From UBA7396 sp036172015 (GTDB lineage: Bacteria; Patescibacteriota; Gracilibacteria; BD1-5; UBA6164): a stretch of 16,900 bases of DNA. The stretch lies in NCBI GenBank assembly GCA_036172015.1, contig JAVHSE010000026.1:1-16900 (forward strand), written 5' to 3'. The position numbers and the translations under genes were made by a program. This document shows positions 1 through 9,255 of the stretch, piece after piece (position 1 is the first letter of the stretch; each line of letters opens with the position of its first letter). The notes beneath the pieces are model-generated. The model had not been told where the DNA came from. It ran no database searches and saw nothing but the letters and a program-made list of their open reading frames with translations.

Positions 1-1683
1 TTATTTCATTCCTATAAATATCTTATGACTTATATCTTTTTTATGACTCATAATAAGGATAAATAATCTCGATATAATCATAGTCATAAAGAAGCTTACG
101 AGTAATCAAATTAATAACATGAGACCAAATCATTTAATCATATTTATTCAAAATATAATAAGTATGATTGAGGTGATAAATCAAGTTAAATGAGTATCCC
201 AAATAGCTGACCATGATCTATCAAATCAATCTTTTATAGCTTTATCAAGTTTATGTCATAATGTTAATTCTTCTTTTATTCTTGCAAATATCAATATATT
301 TGAATCAATAGCCATACCAACAGAAAGTATAAGTCCTGCAATAGAAGCAAGAGTAAGAGTGAGTCAAAAAGATTTTACCAAAGCAAGTAGCATGGTAATA
401 TAAATAATAAGAGCTAATGATGAAGCAAAACCAGCAAGTCTATAAACAACAATTAAAAATAAAAATATCAATATAAATCCATACACTCATGCAGTGATAA
501 GTTTTTGAAGAGAATTCAATCCCAATTTTGAATCAATGGTTCTTTCTGAAGTGAGATAAATCGGTGCAGGAACGACTCATGTATTTATATCTTGAGAAAG
601 TTTTGTTGCTTCATCTGCACTATAACTTCCAGTAATTACAGCTTTTCCAGTTAAAATAGCATCATTTACGGTTGGTGCTGTGAGCATTTCTCATCATACA
701 AATATAGCAATTTGTTTTCCTTTTAATCTGGTTGTTAATTCTCAAAATATTTTTGCTCATTCATTATTAAAAGTGAGTTCGATCATTGGTTGAAAAGCTT
801 GATTGTATTGTACTGATGAATTGACAAAGTATTTATCATTTAATATTTTTCATGTAGTATCAGCTGCTGGTTTCCATTCTGAAGGTTTTTCAGAAATAAA
901 AGCATAATCAAAATCAAGGGTATCTTGAGTAATATTTTTTATATTTAAAATCCAAAATCAATTATCTGAAGATTGATTTATTTTTCCATTTTCAAATGAA
1001 AATTTTTCGATTCCAGTTCCAGTAAGAATTTTTTTGTATATTCAAAGTGATAATTGCTCTTTATTGATACTGAAATATTTTTTTGAAAGATCGTCAAAAG
1101 TTCCTGTAAGACTTCCAATAGCAACATTTTCATAAGTATCTTTATATTTCGCTTGAGTTACTGAAAAATCATATTTTCATTGTAATGATTCTTGTAAAAG
1201 ATCTTTTGAAATTTTTTCTCTTTCAACAGTGTCCGCTTGAGTAATTTCAGTTCTTGTTTCTTTAAATTCAATTTTCATTACTTTTCCAATAGCTTCTTTT
1301 GCTCTTTTTATATTGAGTTCATTTTCTTTTTTATTGGTTCATTTTAATGGAATTTGAACAATAATATGTTTTTCTCAACCATAATTTGCTGTAGTAATAA
1401 CGGAATCATTTATTTTTAATGCTTCTACTCTTTTATCTACTATTGATTTTAATCACTCTAATATAGAATTTTCTCTTGCCATATTATAGTCTTTTTCTTT
1501 TTTTGTCTGACTTAAGTCAACAGTGTAATCAAGCTCAACTCATCATTGTAAATCAAGTCAGAGTTTATAATCTTTTCATGAAAATGGAGCATTTATATTA
1601 TATGCTGACCGAGGAAAAGCATAATAAAAAGATCAAGCTCAAAGTAAAATAACTAAAAACAATTTAAAAAATAATTTATCCAT
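1..1683 (-). CDS. secD: SecD, protein-export membrane subunit
   Basis: Accessory subunit of the Sec translocon; with SecF it uses the proton gradient to help pull proteins across the membrane. Reading TGA as Gly gives 560 codons from ATG at 1683 to TAA at 1-3. An N-terminal membrane segment (about residues 4-20) is followed by the family signature LGLDLQGGVELD, in which three of the four Gly are TGA. A large extracytoplasmic domain follows, then a C-terminal bundle of about five membrane helices ending in 'IKGFGLMLLIGLLVSFFMT', typical of SecD/SecF. The motif 'IAIFVGGEMLTAPTV' occupies the usual P1 beta-strand position. The next gene on this strand, outside the window, is expected to be secF (inference). 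It is divergent from sulP. I see no Shine-Dalgarno sequence before the ATG. Under the standard code the gene would be shattered. Confidence 0.95.
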
Positions 1684-1714
1684 AAAAATAAGTAATAGTA
1701 TAAAATATGGTGTG

Positions 1715-1742
1715 TTTATAATCTTTTTTATAAAAAAGTAAA
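1715..1742 (-). promoter_or_regulatory. Candidate secD promoter
   Basis: On the minus strand TTTACT (1737-1742) lies 16 nt from TATAAA (1715-1720), which would start a transcript near 1708, about 25 nt before the secD ATG. The spacer holds a 16-bp perfect palindrome (1723-1738) made mostly of a T-run and an A-run; in such AT-rich DNA this may be chance. Found by eye only. Confidence 0.45.
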
Positions 1743-1826
1743 GTTTAATTTTACTTGTATTTTTTCTTGCAAAATTATGTATTATAAATCAAAGAAATCT
1801 CACAGAGATAAAAATAATATTTTTTC

Positions 1827-1853
1827 TTGTAAATAAAAAAAATACTATATAAT
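1827..1853 (+). promoter_or_regulatory. Candidate sulP promoter
   Basis: TTGTAA (1827-1832) and a perfect TATAAT (1848-1853) are 15 nt apart in the 225-bp divergent region between secD and sulP. A start near 1860 would give a leader of about 50 nt. The spacing is slightly short, so the -35 element is the weaker half of the call. Confidence 0.45.
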
Positions 1854-1908
1854 TTGCTTCTCAAAATGATAATTTTCTCATTTTTATTATTCTCTAAAAT
1901 TTTTTTAT

Positions 1909-3585
1909 ATGAACATTATTACACAATTAAAACAAAATTGGAAAGCATGAGTTTCAGTTGCTATGATCAATGTACCACTTTCTATTTCTCTTGGTGTAGC
2001 TTCTGGGGCAACCCCACTTCAATGACTGTTAACTGGTATTTGGGGATGAATGTTTGCTGCTCTATTTGCTTCGAGTAAATTCAATGTTTTTGGTCCTGCA
2101 GGGGCTCTGGCATGAATACTTTTGAGTTTTTCACTTACAACTCCAAATGGAGTATCACTTTTACCATATGTAGCAATTATTTCTGGAATATGTATCCTCT
2201 TGATTTATGTATTCAAAATTGTTCAATATATTACTCTTATACCTACCACAGCTCTTCATTGATTTTTAATATGAGTGGGGATTTCTATTGCCACTGGTCA
2301 ATTAAATTGAGCTCTTTGACTCAATATACCACAAAGTGAAAAAATATATGTGTGAGTTTGGGAAACCTTCCTTCATATTGGAAATACAAATTTATTTGCA
2401 TTTTGACTATTTTTGATTTGTTTTGTGTTTTTATTTCTCGCAAAAACAAAATTTCCAAAATTTCCAGCAGTAATATTTATTACGATTTTATGAATAGTTA
2501 TATGATATATGTTAAAATATGAGTTCACAAACACTGGAATTATGTTGTTATCAGATAAATATACTACTTTGAGTTTTTCTCCATATATCAATATATTTTC
2601 ATGAGTTTTTAGTCATGTACAAAGTGTATCCGATATATTCAAAATATTAAAGCCAGTCATAAGTATCTCTTTTATTATAGCTATTATTGCCATTTTAGAA
2701 ACGATTGTTTCTGCTCAAATTGCTCAATGAATTACCAAAGATAAATATTCAAAACAAAAAGAAGTTTTTGGTCTTGGTATGGCAAATATTGCTTCTTGAC
2801 TATTTGGTGGTATTCCAGTTACGGCTGTATTTGTAAGAACTTCTCTTAATATTCAATCATGAGGAAAAAGTAAATATGCTTCATTTCTCATTGGTTTTTT
2901 TACTTTGATTTTTTCACTCATTTTATTTAATAATTGATTTATGTTTCTTCCCTACCCTATTATAGCAGCTATACTGATCAATATTGCTCTTGGACTTATT
3001 GATATTAAACATATGAAAGAAATATATGCTATTAGGCAATGATCTTTTTATATTGCTATGATTACGGCTTTTTTTACTCTTGCTGAAGATGCAACATTTT
3101 GACTCGTACTTGGAACTTTAGTAGCCCTTATTATTTATCTCAAAAGAGTAACGACTTCATGAGCAAAAGTAACGGTATATAGAAAAAAACAATTTGTAAA
3201 AAAAGCAGATTTTGATTTTTATGTAAAAAATAAACAACAAGATGGAGATCTTATTGTACTGAAATTTGATGGATGACTCAATTATCTGAATCAAGAAAAA
3301 AATATCAATACTCTTGATCATATTAATAAAAAATTAACTATTGTGCTTTCATTTTCTCATATGTGATATCTTGATATTGATGGACTTGAAACTATCAATG
3401 AAACTTCGCTCAATCTTAAAAATAAATGAGTTGATATTTACTTTTCATGACTCGATGGAGTCTATGAAAAAATGATGGCTCATACCAAAATCTATAAAAT
3501 TCTTCAAAAAGAATGAAAAGTTATTCCAAAAACAGTCGATGCTCTTCATCAATTACTTTGAGAAGATAAAAATAAAAATTTTTAA
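1909..3585 (+). CDS. SulP-family inorganic anion transporter with STAS domain
   Basis: Membrane transporter of the SLC26/SulP family, whose members move sulfate, bicarbonate or other anions; the substrate cannot be told here. It has 558 residues with TGA as Gly. ATG 1909 is the first start after an in-frame TAA at 1870. The N-terminus has the family hallmark NVPLSISLGVASGATP, then FGPAGALAG and many hydrophobic segments to about residue 430. A cytoplasmic STAS domain covers about 440-555. In its phospho-loop, where many anti-sigma antagonists have D-S-x-G, this protein reads LDIDGLET (residues 488-495), so the usual phosphorylatable Ser is absent. It stands alone on the plus strand, flanked by the divergent secD and a terminator shared with rlmN. 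No Shine-Dalgarno is seen. Confidence 0.93.
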
Positions 3586-3596
3586 TCAATATCACA

Positions 3597-3635
3597 AAAA
3601 AATGAGAGGAACTATTATTCTTCCTCTCATTTTTT
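3597..3635. terminator. Bidirectional terminator between sulP and rlmN
   Basis: Perfect inverted repeat with arms 3597-3611 and 3621-3635 (core AATGAGAGGAA / TTCCTCTCATT) and a 9-nt loop. The A-run on one side and T-run on the other make it read as an intrinsic terminator in both directions. It ends both convergent genes, and the last codons of rlmN lie inside the right arm. Confidence 0.88.
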
Positions 3636-4661
3636 GTTGGCAAGTTGTCAACAAGCAGCATTGATATCATCTCACATAGTTGCTCGAATAGTCGATGGAA
3701 TACCAAATTCATCCAGAACTTTTTGAAATTTTTCTATAACAAATCGTGGAGTCGAACTATAATCAATACCAGCTATCCCCTCTCATGGATTATAGGGAAT
3801 AAAATTGACATGAGCAAGTCTTCATTTGAGGAGATTTCATAGTTCATAAGCAAGTTTAATATGATCATTGACTCCATTTATCATGATATATTCATAAAAT
3901 ATTTTTTTATTTGTTTTTTTGACATATGCATCAATACTTTGCATAAGAGTTTCAATAGGATAAGTATGATCAACTGGCATCATCGTTTTTCTTATTTCAT
4001 CATTAGGGGCATGGAGTGAAATAGCAAGACTCGTTTGTGGAAAATCATCTCAAAATTTGTTAATTCATGGGACGATTCCACAAGTAGAAACCGTTACTCT
4101 TCTATTGGCAAGATTTATTTTTTTTTGATTACAAGCTATTTCAATAGATTTTTTGACATTTTCATAATTGAGCATTGGTTCTCACATTCCCATATATACC
4201 ACATTACGAAGCACTGTTTGTTCATCATTGAGTATTTTTGCTGCATACATTATTTGTTCAATAATTTCTGAAAATTCTAGATTTCTTTTGAGTCCGAGTT
4301 TTCCAGTCGCACAAAAAGAACAAGCCATCGGACAACCAGCTTGAGATGAAACACAGAGAGTTGTTCTTCATGTCAAATGTCTCATAATAACTGATTCAAT
4401 CAGATCTCATGATTTAGTTTTGAAAAGTATTTTGGTTGTTTGATTATTTTCTGAAGTGACGATATGATCAACTTCAAGAGAAGTAAAGTAAAAATGATTT
4501 TGTAAAAAATCCCTTAATTCTTTTGGAATCGTTTGAATTTGGTTAAAATCAGTAATAAAATTTTTATATATTGCATTTTCAATTTGTCCGTATCGAAAAA
4601 GAGGAATTTTATTTTCTTTGAATATTTCTTTTATTTTTTCTTCATCATGTATTGAGTGCAT
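3615..4661 (-). CDS. rlmN: RlmN, dual-specificity 23S rRNA/tRNA adenine-C2 methyltransferase
   Basis: Radical-SAM enzyme that methylates C2 of A2503 in 23S rRNA and A37 in some tRNAs. The 348 residues match the family's usual length. The 4Fe-4S cluster motif CxxxCxxC is C110-C114-C117 in 'SSQAGCPMACSFCATG'. The second catalytic Cys is C337 in the tail 'DDINAACGQL', whose Gly is a TGA. 'YMGMGEP' and 'SLAISLHAPND' are further family motifs. ATG 4661 (MHSIHDEE) fits the short helical N-terminal domain. The reading frame stays open further upstream, but that extension crosses the promoter region and does not resemble RlmN. It diverges from the hxlR-type gene and converges on sulP. The stop is a tandem TAA TAG. 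Confidence 0.95.
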
Positions 4662-4667
4662 TTTGTT

Positions 4668-4673
4668 ATTATA
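4668..4673 (-). promoter_or_regulatory. Possible -10 box of rlmN
   Basis: A perfect TATAAT on the minus strand ends only 6 nt before the rlmN ATG. If used, the mRNA would be leaderless or nearly so. No good -35 is seen at the right distance, so this is a weak call. Confidence 0.3.
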
Positions 4674-4727
4674 GAGAGTAAAATATGAAAACGATTGTAT
4701 AAAAAATTTGAAAAAAAACAAATAATA

Positions 4728-4757
4728 TTTACAATAAAAGTATCTATACTTTATAAA
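4728..4757 (+). promoter_or_regulatory. Candidate hxlR promoter with embedded palindromic operator
   Basis: TTTACA (4728-4733) and TATAAA (4752-4757) are 18 nt apart. Between and touching them is a perfect inverted repeat, AAAGTAT-CT-ATACTTT (4737-4752). HxlR-family dimers bind short palindromes of this kind and commonly repress their own gene, so autoregulation is likely (inference). The -10 lies so close to the ATG that the mRNA would have almost no leader. Confidence 0.5.
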
Positions 4758-4764
4758 TAAAAAA

Positions 4765-5070
4765 ATGTCTGAAAAAGAAATTTGTCCTATTTTAAATTTA
4801 TTTAGTTTTATATCAAAAAAATGGATTTTACTCATTATAAAATCAGTTTCAGAATGATGTATGTGTTTTTCAGATATACAAAAAACACTCGAATGAATCA
4901 ATCCTCGTATACTCTCTATTCGACTCAAAGAAATGGAAAAATATGGTTTTATTTCGAGTCATATTAAAGAAAATACCAAAAATAAAACTATTTATTGCCT
5001 CACGGAAAAATGAATGTGTTTTACTCAAAATATAAAAAACCTTGAAGAATGGATGAAAAAATGGGAATAA
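4765..5070 (+). CDS. HxlR-type winged-helix transcriptional regulator
   Basis: Small DNA-binding protein of 101 residues, typical of the HxlR family (about 100-120). It opens with 'EICPILNLFSFISKKWILLII', matching the family start CPV..L..I.GKW..LI. 'TLEGINPRILSIRLKEMEKYGFI' is the recognition helix and start of the wing. 'KNKTIYCLTEKG' completes the wing. C7 sits at the conserved N-terminal position that in relatives such as YodB and HypR senses quinones, aldehydes or disulfide stress, so a redox role is possible but unproven. Three of its four Gly codons are TGA. It diverges from rlmN and ends 3 bp from the convergent trmB. No obvious oxidoreductase target lies beside it. The stop is a tandem TAA TAG. 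Confidence 0.88.
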
Positions 5071-5073
5071 TAG

Positions 5074-5718
5074 TTATTTTCAAAATTCAGCATAATGAAT
5101 TTTTAATTTATTTTCCCTGAACATACTTTCAAATTCAGTCATTTTTTGTTTATTAAAAGAAGAACTTTCTTTTTCATAATCATATGATACAAAATCTATT
5201 TTCCAAAGATTGAGTTGTTTTATAATCTCTAGAACTTCTTCAAAATATCATTTATGATCAGTTTTAAAACAAAATTTTCATCAAGTTTTTGTAATATCGT
5301 AGAGTTTTTCTAAAAAATCTTTTTGAAGCAATTTATGTTTTTTTTGCCTTTCTTTTTTATCCCATGGATCTGGAAAAAATATATAAGTTTGTGTGATTTC
5401 ATTGTATGTAAATATTTTATCAATATTTTGCCCAAAATCTTTGATCAAAACAAAATTTTTGACTCACATATTTCTTGTTTTTTCAGCTGTTTTAAAAAGT
5501 CTTTTGTATTTTATTTCCATTCAAATAAAATTTTTATCTTGATTTTCGTATGCTTCGAGAGAAAAAAAATTTCAAAGTCCTGTTCATATTTCAAGATAAA
5601 TATCATGTTTATTTTCAAAAAAATTTTGCCATTTTCATTGATGAGAGTATATATTTTCACCTATACTGATAATAGTATCATCAAGTTCTATCATTTCAAT
5701 ATATGGATTATTTATCAT
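5074..5718 (-). CDS. trmB: TrmB, tRNA (guanine46-N7)-methyltransferase
   Basis: SAM-dependent enzyme making m7G46 in the tRNA variable loop. It has 214 residues, normal for the family. Motif I is 'LEIGTGLGNF', with two of its three Gly as TGA. 'NFIGMEIKYKR' is motif II. 'YIFFPDPWDKKE' is the family's PDPWPK signature with Asp replacing the second Pro. 'FKTDHKGYFEE' and the C-terminal 'TEFESMF' (usual TEYE..F) complete the match. By hand count 9 of 12 Gly codons are TGA. ATG 5718 follows the ste24 stop by a single base, so the two genes are almost certainly co-transcribed. There is no Shine-Dalgarno, which suggests translational coupling. No terminator is visible in the 3-bp gap to the convergent hxlR-type gene. 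Confidence 0.95.
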
Positions 5719-5719
5719 A

Positions 5720-6949
5720 TTATTTTTGTAATGCTTGTATTCTTTTTAAAACAGTTGGATGACTATAATGAACAAATTCATAAACTGGATGGGGTAAAAG
5801 ATTTGAAAGATTATTGAGTGAAAGTTTTTTCAGTCCACTGATGAGTTGTGATCATGAATAATATGTTTTTGCAAAATCATCAGCTTGATATTCGTTTTTT
5901 CTTGAGAGTATATTTCAAATAATTCATAAAATAAAACTCAGAGGAGTAAATAACAGAGAAAATGCAACAGCTCCAATATGAAAACTCGCATTATTGCTTC
6001 ATAAAGCAAGTGCTACTTCCGTATTATCAATAATAAGTGAAAATAAAAATAATATAAATCCAGTTTGGATAATAGAAAAAGCAAGCATTTGAAAGGTATG
6101 ATTTTTCTTATAATGTCCTATTTCATGAGCAAGTACAGCTACTAATTCTTTGGTCGTAAGATCAGAAATTAATGTATCATACAAAACTATTCTTTTTTTA
6201 GTTCATAATCATGAAAAATAAGCATTTGCTTTTGAACTTCGTTTACTTCCATCAATCACAAAAATATTATCCAGTTGAAATCAGACTTTTAAAGCAAATT
6301 CATGTATAGCTGATTTGAGTTCTCCATCTGCTAGAGGAGTTTGTTTATTAAAAAGAGGCACAATCAAACTTGAATAAAACATCATCAAAAAAATAGATAC
6401 GAGTGAAAGAATAATCCAAGTCATCCACCAAAAATTATGTCCTACTTTTGTATAAATCCAAACTATCAGTATTCATAATCATCCCCCAATAAAAGCTGTT
6501 AAAACAATGGATTTGAGAGCATCAAGAAAAAAAAGTTTTTTTGTCATTTTATTAAATCAAAATTGTTCTTCAATAACAAATGTTTGATAATATGAAAATG
6601 GGAGTCAAATAAGAGTTTGAATATATATCAGAGTTCCAAAAAAATATAAAGAAAGTAAAATTTCATTTTCTGTATAATTTCTTACTCAAGTATCTAAAAA
6701 TCAAAATCATCAAAAAACTAAAATACTTACCGTAATAACAAAAGATACTCAAGAAGAAATATTTCAAAATCTATGTTTTACTTTTTCATAAGCTTGTTGT
6801 TTTTTATATTTTTCTTCATCATAAATTCACTGCACTTCTTTTGGTATAGTGTCAGACCAAGAAAGAGTATTGAGATAATCAATAATTGTATCAAAAAGAA
6901 AAAAAATACATGTAAAAATCAAAATAATATAAAAATACATATTATACAT
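5720..6949 (-). CDS. Ste24-type M48 zinc metallopeptidase
   Basis: Membrane-embedded zinc protease of the M48A (Ste24/CAAX protease) group. In bacteria these act in membrane protein quality control; the substrate here is unknown. It has 409 residues, close to the roughly 420 of Ste24. The zinc site is HEIGH at H275/E276/H279 in 'AHEIGHYKKNH', and the third ligand is E353 in 'NEYQADDFAK'. The tail 'HPVYEFVHYSHPTVLKRI' is a strong Ste24 signature. About seven hydrophobic segments are visible. The ATG at 6949 is preferred over 6940 because a good Shine-Dalgarno (AGGAAG, 5 nt spacing) precedes it. It is the first gene of a ste24-trmB operon, with a 1-nt gap. Family members in eukaryotes process prenylated proteins; no prenylation is implied here. 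Confidence 0.93.
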
Positions 6950-6954
6950 AAAAA

Positions 6955-6960
6955 CTTCCT
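6955..6960 (-). promoter_or_regulatory. Shine-Dalgarno of ste24
   Basis: AGGAAG on the minus strand, 5 nt before ATG 6949. It is one of only two clear Shine-Dalgarno sites in the window and decides the start. Most other genes here lack one. Confidence 0.7.
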
Positions 6961-6983
6961 ATTAAAAAATATTTGGTTGTGTT

Positions 6984-7017
6984 TAAAAAAACTCTTCTGT
7001 ATAATAAAGAAGAGTTT
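6984..7017 (-). terminator. Intrinsic terminator of the L,D-transpeptidase gene
   Basis: On the minus strand a 10-bp perfect stem (AAACTCTTCT / AGAAGAGTTT, arms 7008-7017 and 6989-6998) with a 9-nt loop is followed by a T-run. It lies just after the L,D-transpeptidase stop and before ste24. Confidence 0.8.
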
Positions 7018-7028
7018 CTATTTGTAAA
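7001..7028 (-). promoter_or_regulatory. Candidate ste24-trmB promoter inside the upstream terminator
   Basis: TTTACA (7023-7028) and TATTAT (7001-7006) are 16 nt apart on the minus strand. The -10 falls in the loop of the terminator hairpin. A transcript starting near 6994 would carry only half the stem, so it would not be terminated, and would include the ste24 Shine-Dalgarno. Confidence 0.45.
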
Positions 7029-7033
7029 GAAAT

Positions 7034-7996
7034 TTAATAAATTCATCTCGTATCAATAGATATATTTTTGTATCATAGTTGAGAAACTTTGTCATATATT
7101 TCTTTCACATAAAACAAAGGAGTACGAATACATCCATGAGAAGCAGGATTTCCATTGATGGTTCATGGACTTCCATGAATCCGTACTCATCCATCGATAT
7201 GAACAGCATATGGCATCACGGCTCATCATTTTTGTTTATTTTTTGATTTTACTGCTTCTGGATATTCACTCGAAGTATGGTATTTATCAGGGGATATTTT
7301 TCCAGTTGTTTGGAGTTTTGGAGTTTTATGATCAAGAAGTCATGGTGAAACATAAGTCGCAAGATAGAGTTCTCATGCTACATAAAAACTGAGTACTTTC
7401 TTTTTATTGATTTGAGAAATAAGAATTTTATGTTGTTTATTTCAAAGAGATTGAGGAATTTTTCAAACGAGATGTTCATTTATAAAAGTACCATATTGAT
7501 TTATTCAAACATTCATTCCATAATAATCATTATAAGAAAAGACATTGAGACTGTGGAAAAGAGCTCATTTTTTCCCTTTATAACCAAGCATTTCTTGATA
7601 TATATTCCATCTTTTTATGTTTTCCTGATCTAATAGGTCAGGATTTTTGAGATAATAATTTTTATATAATTTTTCTAAAAATACAGAAGTGATAATTCAA
7701 GCAAATTTTTTTTGATTGATTCATAATTCTGTTTGTAATTTTTTTACTAGTACAATGAAATCATCTACAAAAGTTGGGTTTGTTTCTGAAATCTGAAAAA
7801 ACTTGAGAAATAATTCCATTTCTCGTTTTCCTATAAACTGAAGAGATTGAGTATATTTTTTGATATTTTCTTTTGAGACAATCATCTCAACTTCTGTTTT
7901 TGTATTTTCTTCGATACTTTTTTGTGCTTGTACGAATGGAGAAAGTACCATACTTCCTCATACAAACAAAGACTTCAAAAAATTTCTTCTTTCCAT
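7034..7996 (-). CDS. L,D-transpeptidase (YkuD fold) with Tat-like signal
   Basis: Secreted enzyme that forms 3-3 peptidoglycan cross-links or attaches proteins to the wall. It has 320 residues. The catalytic motif near the C-terminus is 'VRIHGSPGTINGNPASHGCIRT', spelled here in two parts: HGSPG, then SHGCIR with nucleophile C289. The N-terminus MERRNFLKSLFVGG is a twin-arginine type signal (RR-x-FLK), then a hydrophobic stretch and 'FVQAQ', a plausible signal-peptidase I site. Residues about 30-150 are helical and of unknown role, and YkuD covers roughly 185-320. It has its own promoter just after ychF and its own terminator, so it is probably monocistronic. Active-site glycines are a mix of GGN and TGA. 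No Shine-Dalgarno is seen. Confidence 0.92.
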
Positions 7997-8028
7997 ATTA
8001 CATAAATAGTAAGTAAAATAAGTATTAT

Positions 8029-8056
8029 TTATTAACTATTTATGAAAATTTGTCAA
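8029..8056 (-). promoter_or_regulatory. Candidate promoter of the L,D-transpeptidase gene
   Basis: A perfect TTGACA (8051-8056, minus strand) lies 16 nt from TAATAA (8029-8034). The -35 begins 2 nt after the ychF stop codon. The leader would be about 25 nt. Confidence 0.55.
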
Positions 8057-8058
8057 AT

Positions 8059-9135
8059 TTAATTACTAAATTTAAACAGCATAACATCACCATCTTGCAC
8101 GATATATGTTTTTCCTTCAAGCCTGACTTTTGCTTTTTCTCTTGCTCCAGACCATCATCCAAATGCTACGAGATCTGACCAAGAAACGACATCTGCTTTG
8201 ATAAATCATTTTTCAAAATCAGTATGAATCACTCCAGCTGCTTGAGGAGCTGTTGCTCAAACTGGTATAATCCATGCTCTAACTTCCTTTTCTCAAGCAG
8301 TAAAATAATAACTTAAATTGAGAGCATCATAACTTGCTTTAATCAGATTATCAATTCATGTACTAATAAGTCACATTTCAGTGAGAAAATTTTCTCTCTC
8401 AGAATCTTCCATTTCTATCATATCTGATTCAAGTTTTGCACAAATAGGAACTACTTTTGCATTGGTAACTCAAAGTATTTTTCTGAGATCATCTTCTGGT
8501 GTATCCATCATATCTTCGGATACATTTGCAGCATACACAAATTTTTTATTGGTTAATAGATGGAGATCTTGAAAATATATTTGTTCTTCTGCTCAAATAC
8601 TTTCAATAGCTAATATTCCATTATTGAGTTCTTGAAATACTCTCTCGTATATTCATTGAGCCAAAGCTGCATCTTTATCTGATTTTGCTTTTTTACTATT
8701 TGTTATAATTCTTTTTTCGAGATTTTCAATATCAGCTAAAATAAGTTCAGAATTAATTATCTCAATATCACTTTTTGGATCAATTTTTCCATTTACATGA
8801 ATAATATCATCATCTTGAAAGACTCTTACTACTTGCAATATAGCATCAGCTTCACGAATATTTGCTAGAAATTTATTTCCAAGTCATTCTCATTTACTTG
8901 CTCACTCTACTATTCCAGCAATATCAATAAATTCACAAGTTGCTGGAATAATTTTTTGTCCATTGACAGCTATTCTAATTTTTTCAAGTCGTATATCATT
9001 CACATTCACCATTCCAATATTTGGTTCAATCGTACAAAATGGAAAATTAGCTGCTTCGGCTGCATAATTTTTTGTTAAAGCATTAAAAAGAGTGGATTTT
9101 CACACATTTGGAAGTCAAACGATTCAAATTTTCAT
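8059..9135 (-). CDS. ychF: YchF/OLA1 ribosome-associated ATPase
   Basis: Obg-family P-loop NTPase that prefers ATP and binds the 70S ribosome; it is linked to stress and redox responses. The 358 residues match the usual ~363. The P-loop GLPNVGKST is residues 7-15, with two Gly as TGA. 'NFPFCTIEPNIG' is the G2 region, 'DIAGIVEGASKGEGLGNKF' is G3 with four Gly as TGA, and 'HLLTNKKFVYAANV' corresponds to the family's LLT.KP..Y..NV. The C-terminal TGS domain ends 'VQDGDVMLFKFSN', the canonical YchF end. ATG 9135 is the only start giving MKIGIVGLPN, and no Shine-Dalgarno precedes it. It diverges from the lipoprotein gene. Confidence 0.97.
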
Positions 9136-9164
9136 AATACATATGTTAAAAAATAATTATAAAG

Positions 9165-9191
9165 ATTATATATTTTTTTATCAGAAGTAAA
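9165..9191 (-). promoter_or_regulatory. Candidate ychF promoter
   Basis: On the minus strand TTTACT (9186-9191) is 15 nt from TATAAT (9165-9170). A second TATAAT lies at 9156-9161, so the exact -10 is uncertain. Confidence 0.4.
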
Positions 9192-9198
9192 TATTTTT

Positions 9199-9226
9199 TT
9201 GACTTTTTGGTTTTATTTTTTATAAT
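9199..9226 (+). promoter_or_regulatory. Promoter of the lipoprotein gene
   Basis: TTGACT (9199-9204), a 16-nt spacer and a perfect TATAAT (9221-9226) give one of the best promoters in the window. The transcript would start near 9233, leaving a leader of about 23 nt. Confidence 0.6.
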
Positions 9227-9255
9227 TCAACTACTTTATATTTTTATTATTATGT

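Noticed and set aside
1723..1738. Perfect 16-bp palindrome in the secD promoter as an operator
   Set aside because: It is essentially a T-run followed by an A-run, expected by chance in such AT-rich spacers; noted only within the promoter entry.
1854..2339. Two plus-strand standard-code ORFs of 74 and 75 codons
   Set aside because: They are out-of-frame shadows of the SulP gene, which reads through cleanly with TGA as Gly.
4407..4928. 173-codon standard-code minus-strand ORF
   Set aside because: Its second half is the N-terminus of RlmN; the first half runs through the divergent promoter region and antisense to the HxlR-type gene and resembles nothing.
5323..5817. 164-codon plus-strand ORF rich in Phe, Ile and Lys
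   Set aside because: It is antisense to trmB and the end of ste24, both clear families; its composition is that of an AT-rich shadow.
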